Below are positions 20,584 to 32,547 of a stretch of DNA of 64,000 nucleotides, piece after piece; the first letter of the stretch is position 1; each line of letters opens with the position of its first letter. The stretch is from Lysobacterales bacterium. Its GTDB lineage: Bacteria > Pseudomonadota > Gammaproteobacteria > Xanthomonadales > Xanthomonadaceae. The stretch is from assembly GCA_019510125.1 (NCBI GenBank), contig JAEKKX010000005.1, positions 234,009 through 298,008 of the forward strand. The letters run 5' to 3'. The notes beneath the pieces are model-generated. The model was not told where the DNA came from and made no database searches. It worked only from the letters and a program-made list of their open reading frames with translations. Made by a program: the position numbers and the translations under genes.

Positions 20584-20636
20584 GCCGTCGCGGCGCTGCG
20601 GCGCTGCGCAGGCCTCCACGCAGGCCTCCACGCGGA

Positions 20637-20659
20637 CGCGGGCCGCTCGACGGCCCGCG
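20637..20659. terminator. Stem-loop between the convergent ferritin-like and pbpC genes
   Basis: CGCGGGCCG / CGGCCCGCG, nine pairs with loop CTCGA, in the 106-bp convergent gap. It could serve both strands. Two direct repeats of CAGGCCTCCACG lie just to its left (20609-20633). Confidence 0.45.
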
Positions 20660-20689
20660 CATCGCGCGCGTGCAAGCTTGGGCGAGCGT

Positions 20690-23062
20690 TCACTCCAGGA
20701 TGCGGAACCGCAGCCGCGTCCACGCACCGCTCGCCGAAAGCGCGGTGAGCGTGTGCTCGCCGGTCTCGGTGAAATCGCGCACCAGCGGCGCCCGGCCCGC
20801 GGTCTCGCCGATCCAGCGGCCGTCGAGCAGCCACTGCACGTCGCGATCGGTGCCCAGCGCCCGCAGCGAAAGCCGGACGGCATGCGCGCTGCCCGGCGCG
20901 GCGGCGAGCGTGGCGCCGTCGTCGAGGCCGTCGATGCGCAGGGTCTCGACGGCGTCGCGGCCGTCGGCCATGCAGTCGTCGGCCAGCGGCGGCAGCGTCG
21001 AATCCCGGCGCGTCTCCGCCGACAGCCACGGCGAGGCCAGCGCCGGCCAGCGCGCGATCTCGCGCGGCGCGGTCCGGTGCGGCAGCGAACACGTCGCCGA
21101 GACGCGCCGGCCGCTGTCGAGATCGACGTCGAAACGCTCGCGGCCGGCGTTCCACAGCCGCGCACCGCGTTCGGCGAAGGTCGGCGGCACCGCGCCGTCC
21201 AGCGTCCACGCCTGCATCCTGCGCTGGCACAGACCCGGCGGCTGCTGGTCTGCGCCGATGCCCAGCGGCCAGCAGACCTCGAACTCGGCCACCCCGGCGG
21301 GCGGCGGCGACACCGCCGCAGTGCGGTCGCGCGGCAGCGAATCGACGACTTCGAACAGCAGCGGCAGCGCGGTGATCGCGCCGTACTGCCCCGGCAGCGG
21401 CGTGCCGTCCGGGCGGCCGACCCACACGCCGACCGTGTAGCGGCGGGTGCCGCCGAGCGCCCAGGCGTCGCGGAAGCCGTAGCTGGTGCCGGTCTTCCAG
21501 GCCACCTTCGGCCGCGAACCGCGATCGAACTGCAGCAGTTCGCCCGGCCGCGGGTTGGATTCCAGGATTTCGCGGATGATCCACGCCCCGCCCGGCGACA
21601 GCACCCGGCGATCGACCTGCGGATCGTCGGCGGTGTAGCGCACGCGCCCGGCGATCCCGCCGCGGTTGAGCGCCGCGTAGGCGCCGACCAGATCCTCCAG
21701 CCGCGCACCGGTGCCGCCGAGGATCAGGGCGAGGTTGGGCTTCGCGCCGGCGGGAAATTTCAGCGCCAGCCCCGCGTGCCCCAGCCGCGCCGAGAAGCGC
21801 TGCGGTCCGACCCGGTCGAGCAGGTCCACCGCCGGCACGTTGAGCGACAGCCGCAACGCCTCGGCCGCGCCGATCGGGCCGTTGAAGGTCTCGCCGAAAT
21901 TGCCCGGGCGGTAGTCGCCGAAGTTCTGCGGCGCGTCGATCAGGAGGCTCTCGGAATGGATCAGCCCGTCGTCCAGCGCCATCCCGTAGAGGAACGGCTT
22001 GAGCGTCGAGCCGGGCGAACGCCAGGCCTGGACCATGTCGACGTGGCCGAGCCGCGCCTGGTCGCCGAAGCGCACCGAACCGACGTAGGCGCGCGCCTCC
22101 AGGGTCGTGTTGTCGACCACCAGCAGCGCGGCGGAGGTGCGCTCGGGCAACGCAGAGAAATAGGCCGCGACCCGCTCCTCCAGCGTGCGCTGCAGGTTCG
22201 CGTCGATGGTCGAAGCGATGCGCGAGGCCTTCGGGTGCGCGCTGCGCAGGCGCTGGGCGAGCAGCGCGGCGATCAGCGGCGGCTGCAACTGCCGCGCGAC
22301 CACCGGTTCGATCCGGGCGTCGTCGACGTCGGCGCGCCGCCAGACGCCGAGATCGGCCATCCGCTCGAGGACCTTGTCGCGGGCCGCGCGCGCGGCCTCC
22401 GGATGCCGGTCCGGCCGCAGCCGGCTGGGCGACTGCGGCAGCACCGCCAGCAGCGCGGCCTCCGCGCGCGACAGGCGCGACGCGGGCTTGCCCAGATACG
22501 CCCAGCTCGCCGCCTCGACGCCCTCGATGGTGCCGCCGAACGGCGCGCGCTCCAGGTACAGGGTCAGGATCTCGCGCTTGCTCAGGTGCGCCTCAAGCTG
22601 CAGCGCGCGCAGGATCTGCCTGAGCTTGCGCCAGGGCGTCCGCGTCGTCGTGCCGTGGTCGGCGTCGAGGATGCGCGCGACCTGCATCGTCAGCGTGGAG
22701 CCGCCGGACACCACTTCGCCGCTGCCGAGCATCTGCCCGCCGGCGCGCAGCAGCGCGTAGGGATTCACGCCGGGATGCTTCCAGAACCAGCGGTCCTCGT
22801 AGTTCAGCAGCGCCTCGACGTACAGCGGCGACACGCTGTCGGGCGTCGCCGGATAGCGCCAGACGCCATCGGCGTCGGCGAAGGCGCGCAGCGGGGTGCC
22901 GTCGGCGGCGATCACCAGCGTGCTGGTGTCGCGGGCCTTCGGCAACTGCGGCGGAAACAGCAGGTCGAGCAGCAGGAGCAGCGACAGGGTCGCGGCCAGC
23001 CCCCACTGCAACCGGACGAGCAGGCGGCGCCAGCGGGGACGGGAAACGGGCGCGCGGGTCAT
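20690..23062 (-). CDS. pbpC: Penicillin-binding protein 1C
   Basis: Bifunctional murein synthase of 790 residues, anchored by one N-terminal membrane helix (about 20-38). The glycosyltransferase domain shows Glu89 in NYEDRWFWKHPGVN and GGSTLTMQVAR. The transpeptidase has S352-T-L-K and the KTGTSYGFRD motif. The C-terminal ~100 residues match the BiPBP_C domain typical of PBP1C. It lies downstream of the alpha-2-macroglobulin gene on the same strand with 85 bp between. This pairing (yfhM-pbpC in E. coli) links a periplasmic protease trap to wall repair. Confidence 0.94.
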   Translation of the reverse strand: MTRAPVSRPRWRRLLVRLQWGLAATLSLLLLLDLLFPPQLPKARDTSTLVIAADGTPLRAFADADGVWRYPATPDSVSPLYVEALLNYEDRWFWKHPGVNPYALLRAGGQMLGSGEVVSGGSTLTMQVARILDADHGTTTRTPWRKLRQILRALQLEAHLSKREILTLYLERAPFGGTIEGVEAASWAYLGKPASRLSRAEAALLAVLPQSPSRLRPDRHPEAARAARDKVLERMADLGVWRRADVDDARIEPVVARQLQPPLIAALLAQRLRSAHPKASRIASTIDANLQRTLEERVAAYFSALPERTSAALLVVDNTTLEARAYVGSVRFGDQARLGHVDMVQAWRSPGSTLKPFLYGMALDDGLIHSESLLIDAPQNFGDYRPGNFGETFNGPIGAAEALRLSLNVPAVDLLDRVGPQRFSARLGHAGLALKFPAGAKPNLALILGGTGARLEDLVGAYAALNRGGIAGRVRYTADDPQVDRRVLSPGGAWIIREILESNPRPGELLQFDRGSRPKVAWKTGTSYGFRDAWALGGTRRYTVGVWVGRPDGTPLPGQYGAITALPLLFEVVDSLPRDRTAAVSPPPAGVAEFEVCWPLGIGADQQPPGLCQRRMQAWTLDGAVPPTFAERGARLWNAGRERFDVDLDSGRRVSATCSLPHRTAPREIARWPALASPWLSAETRRDSTLPPLADDCMADGRDAVETLRIDGLDDGATLAAAPGSAHAVRLSLRALGTDRDVQWLLDGRWIGETAGRAPLVRDFTETGEHTLTALSASGAWTRLRFRILE

Positions 23063-23147
23063 CGGACGACGCTGTCGTGGACGGGAGGAAGGGAGCGTCG
23101 CCGGCCCCCCGCCGCCGGATCGGCGACGGGAGACCGCGACGGGCGGA

Positions 23148-26100
23148 TCACTTCGGCTGCACGACCGTGATCGTCGCCGGCGTCGACTTGCCGACGCCGC
23201 GCAACTGAGGACGGTACATGTCCTCGACCAGCGACGGCGGCACCGTGTACGTGCCCGGGGTCACCGCGCGGACCAGGTAGAAGATCCGCGCCTTCGAGCC
23301 GGCGTCGAGCTTCAGCGCGGCAACGTAGCGGTCGTCGCGGTATTCCTCGTGGACCACCTCGGCGGCGCTGCCGCGGTCGGTGATCTCGATGCCGTCCACG
23401 ACCACGTCGGCCCACTGCTTCTCGTCGCCGAGGTTGAAGTTCTCGATCTCCAGGCCGGCGGGCAGCAGGTCGGTCAACAGCGCGTCGGGCATGTTCTGGT
23501 CGGCGGTGATCGACACCGAGACGATCAACGCCTCGCCCTCGGCGATCGGGCCGGGTTTCCAGGGCTTGCCGTCGGTGGTGTACCACTTGCGTTCGATGCC
23601 GATGTCCGACTTGTCCTCGGCCGGCGCCGTGCGCGGCACGCCGGCGACTTCCAGGCTGGCGTACAGCGGCGAGGCGCTGCCGGCCGACGGCTCGAACCGG
23701 AAGCCGCGGCCGAGCGTGGTGAAGTCCACGCGACGGCTCTGCATCCGGCGCGCATCGACCGGGTCGGCGACGTCGCCGAGCTTCCAGACGCCGGCCACGG
23801 TCTTCTTCTGGTCCGCCAGCAGCGCGCGGCCGACGCGCGCCAGCGCGACCTGCTCCTGCGTGCTCAGCCAGAACCAGCGATAGCTGCGGCGGGCGTCCAG
23901 CGCCTTGCCCAGGTCGATCACCTTGGCGTCGTTCTCGGCATTGGGCAGGCCGCGTTCGTGGGTCAGCGCGATCATCAGCGCGGCGTCGCGGATGTCGCTG
24001 CTGTAGTCGCCGAGGTAGCCGTAGCGGTTCTTCGAGGTGTCGAAATCGAAGCCCGCCTTGATCGCCTTCGCGCCGCGGGTGCGGTCGCCCTGCAGCGACA
24101 GCGCCAGGCCCAGGTGCACCAGCGACAGGCCGTTCATCGCCTTGCCGCGATCGTTGTCGTACAGCGCGCGCAGCGTGCCCAGCGGCGCACGGTTCACCCG
24201 CGCGAGCGCGTAGCCCGCGTGGGCCTGGTACGCGAACTTCAGGTGCTCGCGGTGATCCTTGCCGTAGAACTCGTTGCCGCCGGCCAGCAGGTCTTCGCTC
24301 AGGCGCTGCAGCGCTTTCTGCAGCATGCCGTCGGGCACCGCGAAGCCGGCCTCGCGCGCGTCGAGCAGGAACTCGACGATGTACGGGGTCAGCGCCGGAT
24401 TGACGTAGCCGTCGTCGCCCCACATCGAGAAGTGGCCGTTGCTGGTCTGCATCGACGCCAGCCGGCCGAACGCGCCCTCCATCCGCGCCTTGCGGGCGGC
24501 GGCGTCCAGGCCCTTGGCGTCGAGCATCTTCGCGGTGTCGGCGTCCATCACCAGCGCCGCATAGCCCTTGCTCGTGGTCTGCTCGGCGCAGCCGTAGGGA
24601 TAATCGAGCACGCCCTGCAGCGCGCTGGCGAACGGGATCGGCGGCAGCGCGCTGACCGTCAACTGCGCGGTGACCGAGCCGGGCATCATGCCCTCGGCCA
24701 TGTCGGCGCCCATCGCGATCGGCAGGCCCTCGCCGAGGGTCACCGTGCGTGCGCGCAGCACGCTCGGCCAGCCCGCGCGCACCGGCATGTCGAAGCGGCG
24801 GTCGACCTTGAAGCCGTTGCCGTCGACGCGGACGCGGATCTTCGCGGTGGTGTAGCCCTCGCCCGCGGTCAGCGGGAAGGTCAGCGTGGTCTTGCCGCCC
24901 ACACCGAGCTTCGCGGTGCGCGCGCCCTCGCCGACCGTCAGCGGGCCGATGCCGTCGACCTGCACGGCGAAGCTGCCCGGCTTGCCGGTGAAGTTGGTGA
25001 GATCGAGGGTGACGTTGCTGCGGTCGCCCGGCGCCAGCACCCGCGGATAGCTGGCCTCGGCCACGATCGGCGCGCGGACCACGATCTCGGCGTCGGCGTT
25101 GCCGTAGCGCTGCGCCGAGTAGGCCAGCGCGGAGACGCGCAGGGTGCCGTTGAAATCGGGCACCTTCAGCGGGATCCGCGCCACGCCCCTGGCGTCCAGC
25201 TTCACCGGCCCGGAGAACAGGTCGACGGTCTGCACCTTCGAGGTGGGACGCCGCGCCTGCGCCAGCGGCTGCATCGCCATGTCGCCGCCGAAGCGGATCT
25301 TGCCGATCACGCCCTCCAGGCTCTCGATCACGCGGCCGTAGATGTCGTAGGCGTCGACGCCCAGCCGGCGCTGCGCGAAGAATTGCTTGTTGGCGTCGGG
25401 CACCGGGAAGCGGGTGATGTTGAGGATGCCCACGTCCACCGCGGAAATCGTCACGTAGGCCTCTTCGCCGGCCAGTTTCGGCACCGCGACGGTGGTGGTG
25501 AGGGTCTGTTCCGGCCGCATCTGCTTGGGCAGCGACAGCCCGACCGCGACGCGCCGGTCGGTGCGGTCCATCGGCACGAAGGCCACGCCCACCGCGCGCG
25601 CGGGGGTGATCTTGTTGGAGGCGGTGCCGCCGCGGAACACCAGCGCGGTGACGTACACGTCGTGGCGGTCCCAGTCCTTGGTCACCGGGATCTCGAACGT
25701 GCTGCCGCGCTTGACGTCGACTTCCTGGACGTACAGCAGGTGGTCGGTCTCGACCAGCAGCAGGCCCTTGCCCTCGTGCGGCGGGGTCAGCGTGACCTTG
25801 AGCGTGTCGCCGGCGCGGTACGCGGTCTTGTCGAGCGCGACCTTGACCTTGTCGGGGCGCGCGTCGAGCCCGCGGTTGTCGTCGTCCCAGCTCCAGCCGG
25901 CGTCGAACGGATAGCGCGTGGTCAGGCCCGTCGCCGGGTCGGTCACCTCCAGCCGATAGCCGCCCCACTGCACCGGGAACGCGATCTTCGCCGGGGTCAT
26001 GCCGACATCGACAGTGCGGGTCTCGACGGTCTCGAAGCGCGAGGTGAAGTCGTAGTCCCAGCCGTCGCTGTCGTCGTAGTTCCAGTGGTAGTCGCGCAGT

Positions 26101-28109
26101 TCGCGCACCAGCGAGACCTTGAGGCCCTTCGCCGGCTGCGGCCTGCCCGCGGCGTCGACGCGCACGAGCTGGAAGCCGGCATCGGCGTCGCTGTCGGCGC
26201 CGTCCTTGTCGTCGAACAGCGGGCGCACCCCGACCAGCGCATCGGCCGGCCACAGCACGCGCTTGAGCGAACGGTCGACGCTGCGGCCGCCGCTCTCGAA
26301 CAGGCTGCCGGACACGATCGCCGCGATCGGCGACAGCGGCTTGGCTTCGTCCGGCAGCACGATGTTCTCCTCGAGCTTGCCCTGGGCATCGAGCGTGGTG
26401 TCGATGACGTCCTTGGCGTCCTTCGGCAGCGCCATCGTCGGGTCGCCGAAGAAATAGCCGGGCATGCTCTCGATCGGATGCTGCTCAACCGCCACCGCCA
26501 GCTTCGCGGTGAAGCGGTTGCCCGCGGCGGGCGCGCCGTAGAGGTAGGCGCCGGTCGCCTTCAGGGCGAGCGGCTGGCCGGCCCTGAGCGTCGGCGCGGC
26601 GGTGTCGAGGTCGAGCTTCATGCGCTCGGGCAGGAATTCCTCGATGCGCAGGCTCATGCCCTGCACCGCCTCGGCGCTGGCCGGGTCGGTGCGGAATTCG
26701 ACCTGCCAGCGGCCGGTCGGCGCTTCGGCCGGGATCAGCTTCTCGAAGCGGTAGTAGCCCTGCGCACCGGCCTCGATCCGGCTTTCCACGAACGGCTTGC
26801 CGTTGGGCTGCTTCAGGCGCACGAACAGCGGCTGCGCCTTGCCGGCCTTCATCGGCACCGGCTTGCCGTCGTTGTCGCGCAGCAGCGCGGAGACGCGCAC
26901 GACTTCGCCCGGACGATAGAGGTCGCGCCCCGACCACGCGAACACGTCGAACCACGCCGACTCGCGACCGCTGACCGCGAATTCGGACAGGTCCAGCGCC
27001 GGCTGGTTGAACGGCAGCATCGACACGTCCTTTCCGCGCCGCGCGACCAGCACGTTGGTGGCGTCGAGCTTGTAGTTCAGCAGCACGTTGCCGTTGCGGT
27101 CGGTCTCGCCCTTGAGGATCACCTCGCCGGGACCGTTGAGGACCTGCAACTGGATCCCGGACAGGCCAGAACCGTCCTGCAGAGACGCGGTGTGGACGAA
27201 CAGCTTGTCCTTGTAGGCGCGCACGTGCAGGCCGATGTCGCTGACCGTGAAGAAGGTGGTTTCGTACTGTTCGCCGAACTGGCCGGTGCGCTTCATCACC
27301 GCGAAATACAGGCCCGGCTCCTGCAGTTCCTCGATGTCCTGGATCGGCAGGTAGGTGACCATCCGTTCGTTGCGCGCGCCGCCCAGCGCGAATCGGTTGG
27401 TGTAGACCGGCTCGGCGAGCTTTTCCAGCGGGGTCTTGTCGTCGTATTCGCTGTCCAGTTCCCAGCCGCTGCGGCGGCCGCCGCGCTGGTATTCGTGGAA
27501 GAACTGCGGCAGCGACTTCTCGCGCACGCGCAGGAACTCGACGTCCACTTCCGGCACGTTCACCGACACCACCGGCAGACCGCGGCTCTCGCGTGCCGGC
27601 AGCACGCTGCCCTGCGAGGCGAAGCCGACGGCGGGCTTGAGCTCGCCGGTGTAGACCTTCTGTTCGACGTCGCGGCCGAGCGTGCTGCCGTCGGCGGCGG
27701 CGAGCTTGCCGGAGATCTTCAGGACGTAGTCGGTGTTCACCGCCACGAACGGATAGCGCAGGATCTTGCCGCCGTCATCGAGCTTCCATCCGCTCTTCTC
27801 GGCCGGCGGATGGTCGAGGGTGATCAGCTTGTCGAAATCCTGGGTGCCGACCAGCGGCCGCGAGAACTCCAGCGCGATCGACAGGGTGTCGCCGTCCTGG
27901 TCGGGATAGGCCCGGACCACCGCGAATTCCTTGATCTCCTCGCGCTTGGCCTTGATGGCCTCGCCGCTGACCTCCGGTAGCTGCCCGGTCGTCCGGTCGC
28001 CGCATCCGGGCAACCCGACCAGGAGCATCGCCAGCAGCCCCGTCGCGACCAGACCACGCACCCCAGCCCACTTCCCGAACCGCACCCCGAACCGCGACGA
28101 GCGACACAT
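23148..28109 (-). CDS. Bacterial alpha-2-macroglobulin lipoprotein with thioester (YfhM-like)
   Basis: A 1653-residue periplasmic protease trap. An N-terminal signal with lipobox GLPGC (Cys36) tethers it to a membrane. Several macroglobulin-like beta domains follow. The thioester motif C1174-A-E-Q is intact (YPYGCAEQTTSKG), followed by the alpha/alpha toroid and a C-terminal receptor-like domain ending TPATITVVQPK. When an attacking protease cuts the bait region, the thioester is exposed and traps it. The start has a strong AGGAGG about 5 bp upstream. It is long for the family, but no frameshift is seen. Confidence 0.92.
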   Translation of the reverse strand: MCRSSRFGVRFGKWAGVRGLVATGLLAMLLVGLPGCGDRTTGQLPEVSGEAIKAKREEIKEFAVVRAYPDQDGDTLSIALEFSRPLVGTQDFDKLITLDHPPAEKSGWKLDDGGKILRYPFVAVNTDYVLKISGKLAAADGSTLGRDVEQKVYTGELKPAVGFASQGSVLPARESRGLPVVSVNVPEVDVEFLRVREKSLPQFFHEYQRGGRRSGWELDSEYDDKTPLEKLAEPVYTNRFALGGARNERMVTYLPIQDIEELQEPGLYFAVMKRTGQFGEQYETTFFTVSDIGLHVRAYKDKLFVHTASLQDGSGLSGIQLQVLNGPGEVILKGETDRNGNVLLNYKLDATNVLVARRGKDVSMLPFNQPALDLSEFAVSGRESAWFDVFAWSGRDLYRPGEVVRVSALLRDNDGKPVPMKAGKAQPLFVRLKQPNGKPFVESRIEAGAQGYYRFEKLIPAEAPTGRWQVEFRTDPASAEAVQGMSLRIEEFLPERMKLDLDTAAPTLRAGQPLALKATGAYLYGAPAAGNRFTAKLAVAVEQHPIESMPGYFFGDPTMALPKDAKDVIDTTLDAQGKLEENIVLPDEAKPLSPIAAIVSGSLFESGGRSVDRSLKRVLWPADALVGVRPLFDDKDGADSDADAGFQLVRVDAAGRPQPAKGLKVSLVRELRDYHWNYDDSDGWDYDFTSRFETVETRTVDVGMTPAKIAFPVQWGGYRLEVTDPATGLTTRYPFDAGWSWDDDNRGLDARPDKVKVALDKTAYRAGDTLKVTLTPPHEGKGLLLVETDHLLYVQEVDVKRGSTFEIPVTKDWDRHDVYVTALVFRGGTASNKITPARAVGVAFVPMDRTDRRVAVGLSLPKQMRPEQTLTTTVAVPKLAGEEAYVTISAVDVGILNITRFPVPDANKQFFAQRRLGVDAYDIYGRVIESLEGVIGKIRFGGDMAMQPLAQARRPTSKVQTVDLFSGPVKLDARGVARIPLKVPDFNGTLRVSALAYSAQRYGNADAEIVVRAPIVAEASYPRVLAPGDRSNVTLDLTNFTGKPGSFAVQVDGIGPLTVGEGARTAKLGVGGKTTLTFPLTAGEGYTTAKIRVRVDGNGFKVDRRFDMPVRAGWPSVLRARTVTLGEGLPIAMGADMAEGMMPGSVTAQLTVSALPPIPFASALQGVLDYPYGCAEQTTSKGYAALVMDADTAKMLDAKGLDAAARKARMEGAFGRLASMQTSNGHFSMWGDDGYVNPALTPYIVEFLLDAREAGFAVPDGMLQKALQRLSEDLLAGGNEFYGKDHREHLKFAYQAHAGYALARVNRAPLGTLRALYDNDRGKAMNGLSLVHLGLALSLQGDRTRGAKAIKAGFDFDTSKNRYGYLGDYSSDIRDAALMIALTHERGLPNAENDAKVIDLGKALDARRSYRWFWLSTQEQVALARVGRALLADQKKTVAGVWKLGDVADPVDARRMQSRRVDFTTLGRGFRFEPSAGSASPLYASLEVAGVPRTAPAEDKSDIGIERKWYTTDGKPWKPGPIAEGEALIVSVSITADQNMPDALLTDLLPAGLEIENFNLGDEKQWADVVVDGIEITDRGSAAEVVHEEYRDDRYVAALKLDAGSKARIFYLVRAVTPGTYTVPPSLVEDMYRPQLRGVGKSTPATITVVQPK

Positions 28110-28132
28110 ATGGCCTCCTGGATTTGCGACGC

Positions 28133-28205
28133 ACTATACACAGGATTCAGGTTGCGCAATCACTTCTTTTGAACAATTTTTTTATTATTTTTTAACTTTA
28201 ACGGC
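28133..28205 (-). promoter_or_regulatory. Promoter region of the macroglobulin gene with an A/T-rich tract
   Basis: TATAGT (28138-28133 on the minus strand) lies 24 bp before the start codon, with weak -35 choices. Upstream, 28163-28205 is almost pure A/T (runs of T7 and T6 on the plus strand), which is striking in this GC-rich DNA and could act as an UP element or nucleoid-protein site. The remaining 180 bp to gyrA hold two hairpins and no gene. Confidence 0.5.
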
Positions 28206-28286
28206 AGCCAAATCCCGACCCTGCCAGCTTGCCGGTTCGGCCGGCATTTTGCGTAAGAGATTGTTTCGCCGCGACCGCGGGAAGCC

Positions 28287-28309
28287 CGCGTCCGGCGTCG
28301 CCGGACGCG
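28287..28309 (-). terminator. Second hairpin downstream of gyrA
   Basis: CGCGTCCGGC / GCCGGACGCG, ten pairs with a 3-base loop, 17 bp past the UUCG hairpin in the direction of gyrA transcription. Confidence 0.4.
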
Positions 28310-28325
28310 TCCGGAGACACAAATG

Positions 28326-28353
28326 CGGAAGGCGGGCCGAAGCCCGCCTTCCG
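28326..28353 (-). terminator. gyrA downstream hairpin with UUCG loop
   Basis: Twelve-pair perfect stem (CGGAAGGCGGGC and its complement). On the minus strand the loop is TTCG closed by C-G, a very stable tetraloop. It lies 34 bp after the gyrA stop. Only a short T-containing run (CATTTGTG) follows. Confidence 0.65.
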
Positions 28354-28386
28354 TCCCGATCAGCGATGGCCGGTCGCGATGACCGA

Positions 28387-31107
<2,721 letters not shown>

Positions 31108-31248
31108 TCAGACGTCTTCGGCTGGGTGGCGGCGCGGCGGCCCGGGACACCGCCGTGGGACGCGCGCGGGTCGTTCCGCGGGAAGCGGGAACGGCGTCGC
31201 GGAAGGGCGTTCACCGGGGGCGCGCGGAGGCCTTCGCGCGAAAGCGGA

Positions 31249-31307
31249 ATTGTATCACGCAACGCCCTCCGACGGCTCGCCGACGCCGGTTTTTTTCCAC
31301 GTGGAAA
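31249..31307 (-). promoter_or_regulatory. gyrA upstream region: -10 box and a 14-bp palindrome
   Basis: In the 256-bp gap between gyrA and mtnA, TACAAT (31254-31249, minus strand) is a good -10 about 140 bp before gyrA. Forty bases further upstream is the perfect palindrome TTTCCACGTGGAAA (31294-31307), centred on CACGTG and flanked by a T run. Palindromes of this form are often operators; no regulator is identified. No gene is seen in the gap. Confidence 0.45.
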
Positions 31308-31363
31308 CAGATACTTGCGAGCGCCTTCCGCGGCTTCCGGAACGACCTCCGGAGCGGCCTCGA

Positions 31364-32446
31364 TCAGCCGCCGAAAAAGGTCTGCATCGACACCCGGTTC
31401 GGACGCTCGATCGCGCCGCGCTCGGTCACGATCGCGTCGATCAGCTCAGACGGGGTGACGTCGAACACCGGGTTCCAGCCGCGGATGCCTTCGGCGGCCG
31501 TGCGCACGCCGCCGACGCCGAACAGCTCGCCCGGATCGCGCTCCTCGATCTCGATCTTCGACCCGGTCTGGGTCGCCATGTCGACGGTCGAGGACGGCGC
31601 CACCACCATGAACTTGACGCCGTGGTAGCGGGCGGCAATGGCGAGCTGATAGGTGCCGATCTTGTTGGCGGTGTCGCCGTTGGCGCAGATGCGGTCGGCG
31701 CCGACGATCACCCACTGCACCTGCCCGGTCTTCATCAGGTGCGAGGCCGCGGCATCGGCGATCAGGGTCGCGTCGATCCCGTCCTGCTGCAGTTCCCACG
31801 CGGTCAGGCGCGCGCCCTGCAGCCAGGGCCGGGTCTCGCCGGCGAACACGCGCTCGATCCGGCCCTGGGCCACGCCCGCGCGGATCACGCCCAGCGCGGT
31901 GCCGAACCCGGCGGTCGCGAGCGAGCCGGTGTTGCAGTGGGTGAGCACGCCGCTGCCACGGGTGATGAGCTGGGCGCCGAGCGCGCCCATCTTGCGGTTG
32001 GCGGCGAGGTCTTCGGCGGCGATCGCCTTGGCCTCGGCGAACAGCACCGCCCGCCAGTCGTCGCCGACCGCGGTCTGGGCCAGCGCGCGACGCATGCGCT
32101 GCAGCGCCCAGGCGAGGTTGACGGCGGTCGGCCGGGCGGCGTTGAGCTGCTGCAGCACCGGTTCCAGTCGCGTGGCGGCCTCGGCCGGCGAGATCGCGGC
32201 GGCGCCGGACGCGACGTCGAGTTCGCGGGCGGCGAGGACCACGCCCCAGGCCGCGGCGATGCCGATGGCCGGCGCGCCGCGGACGGTCAGGGAATGGATC
32301 GCGACCGCGACCGCGGCCGCGTTGCGGCAGGTGACGTATTCGACCGCGAACGGCAGTTTGCGCTGGTCGAGGAGTTCGAGCGCATCGCCGGTCCAGCGGA
32401 TCGGGCGGATGCGGTCGTAGCGGGCGTAATCGTGGGATTCGGACAT
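31364..32446 (-). CDS. mtnA: S-methyl-5-thioribose-1-phosphate isomerase
   Basis: Converts methylthioribose 1-phosphate to methylthioribulose 1-phosphate in the methionine salvage pathway. The 360-residue protein has the catalytic Cys171 in [10 protein letters not shown] and Asp251 in [18 protein letters not shown], plus the VRGAPAIG loop near 55; together these separate it from the eIF2B relatives. No other mtn genes are in the window, so salvage is completed elsewhere. The DUF3011 gene ends 101 bp upstream on the same strand. Confidence 0.95.
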   Translation of the reverse strand: MSESHDYARYDRIRPIRWTGDALELLDQRKLPFAVEYVTCRNAAAVAVAIHSLTVRGAPAIGIAAAWGVVLAARELDVASGAAAISPAEAATRLEPVLQQLNAARPTAVNLAWALQRMRRALAQTAVGDDWRAVLFAEAKAIAAEDLAANRKMGALGAQLITRGSGVLTHCNTGSLATAGFGTALGVIRAGVAQGRIERVFAGETRPWLQGARLTAWELQQDGIDATLIADAAASHLMKTGQVQWVIVGADRICANGDTANKIGTYQLAIAARYHGVKFMVVAPSSTVDMATQTGSKIEIEERDPGELFGVGGVRTAAEGIRGWNPVFDVTPSELIDAIVTERGAIERPNRVSMQTFFGG

Positions 32447-32547
32447 CCGGTCATTTTACCGGACCGATGCGCAGGAACCCGGCCGGGCCGGGTCCTCGCG
32501 GGAGCGCCGTCGCGAGCGGAGACGCAGTGCGCGGTTTTGCACCGGGC

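Noticed and set aside
22896-27980. A 1694-codon open frame on the plus strand opposite the macroglobulin gene
   Set aside because: It is the antisense shadow of a real 1653-residue gene. High GC removes stop codons from the opposite strand; composition is Arg/His/Val/Gly noise without motifs. The same holds for the long plus-strand frames opposite smc, gyrA and the receptor gene.
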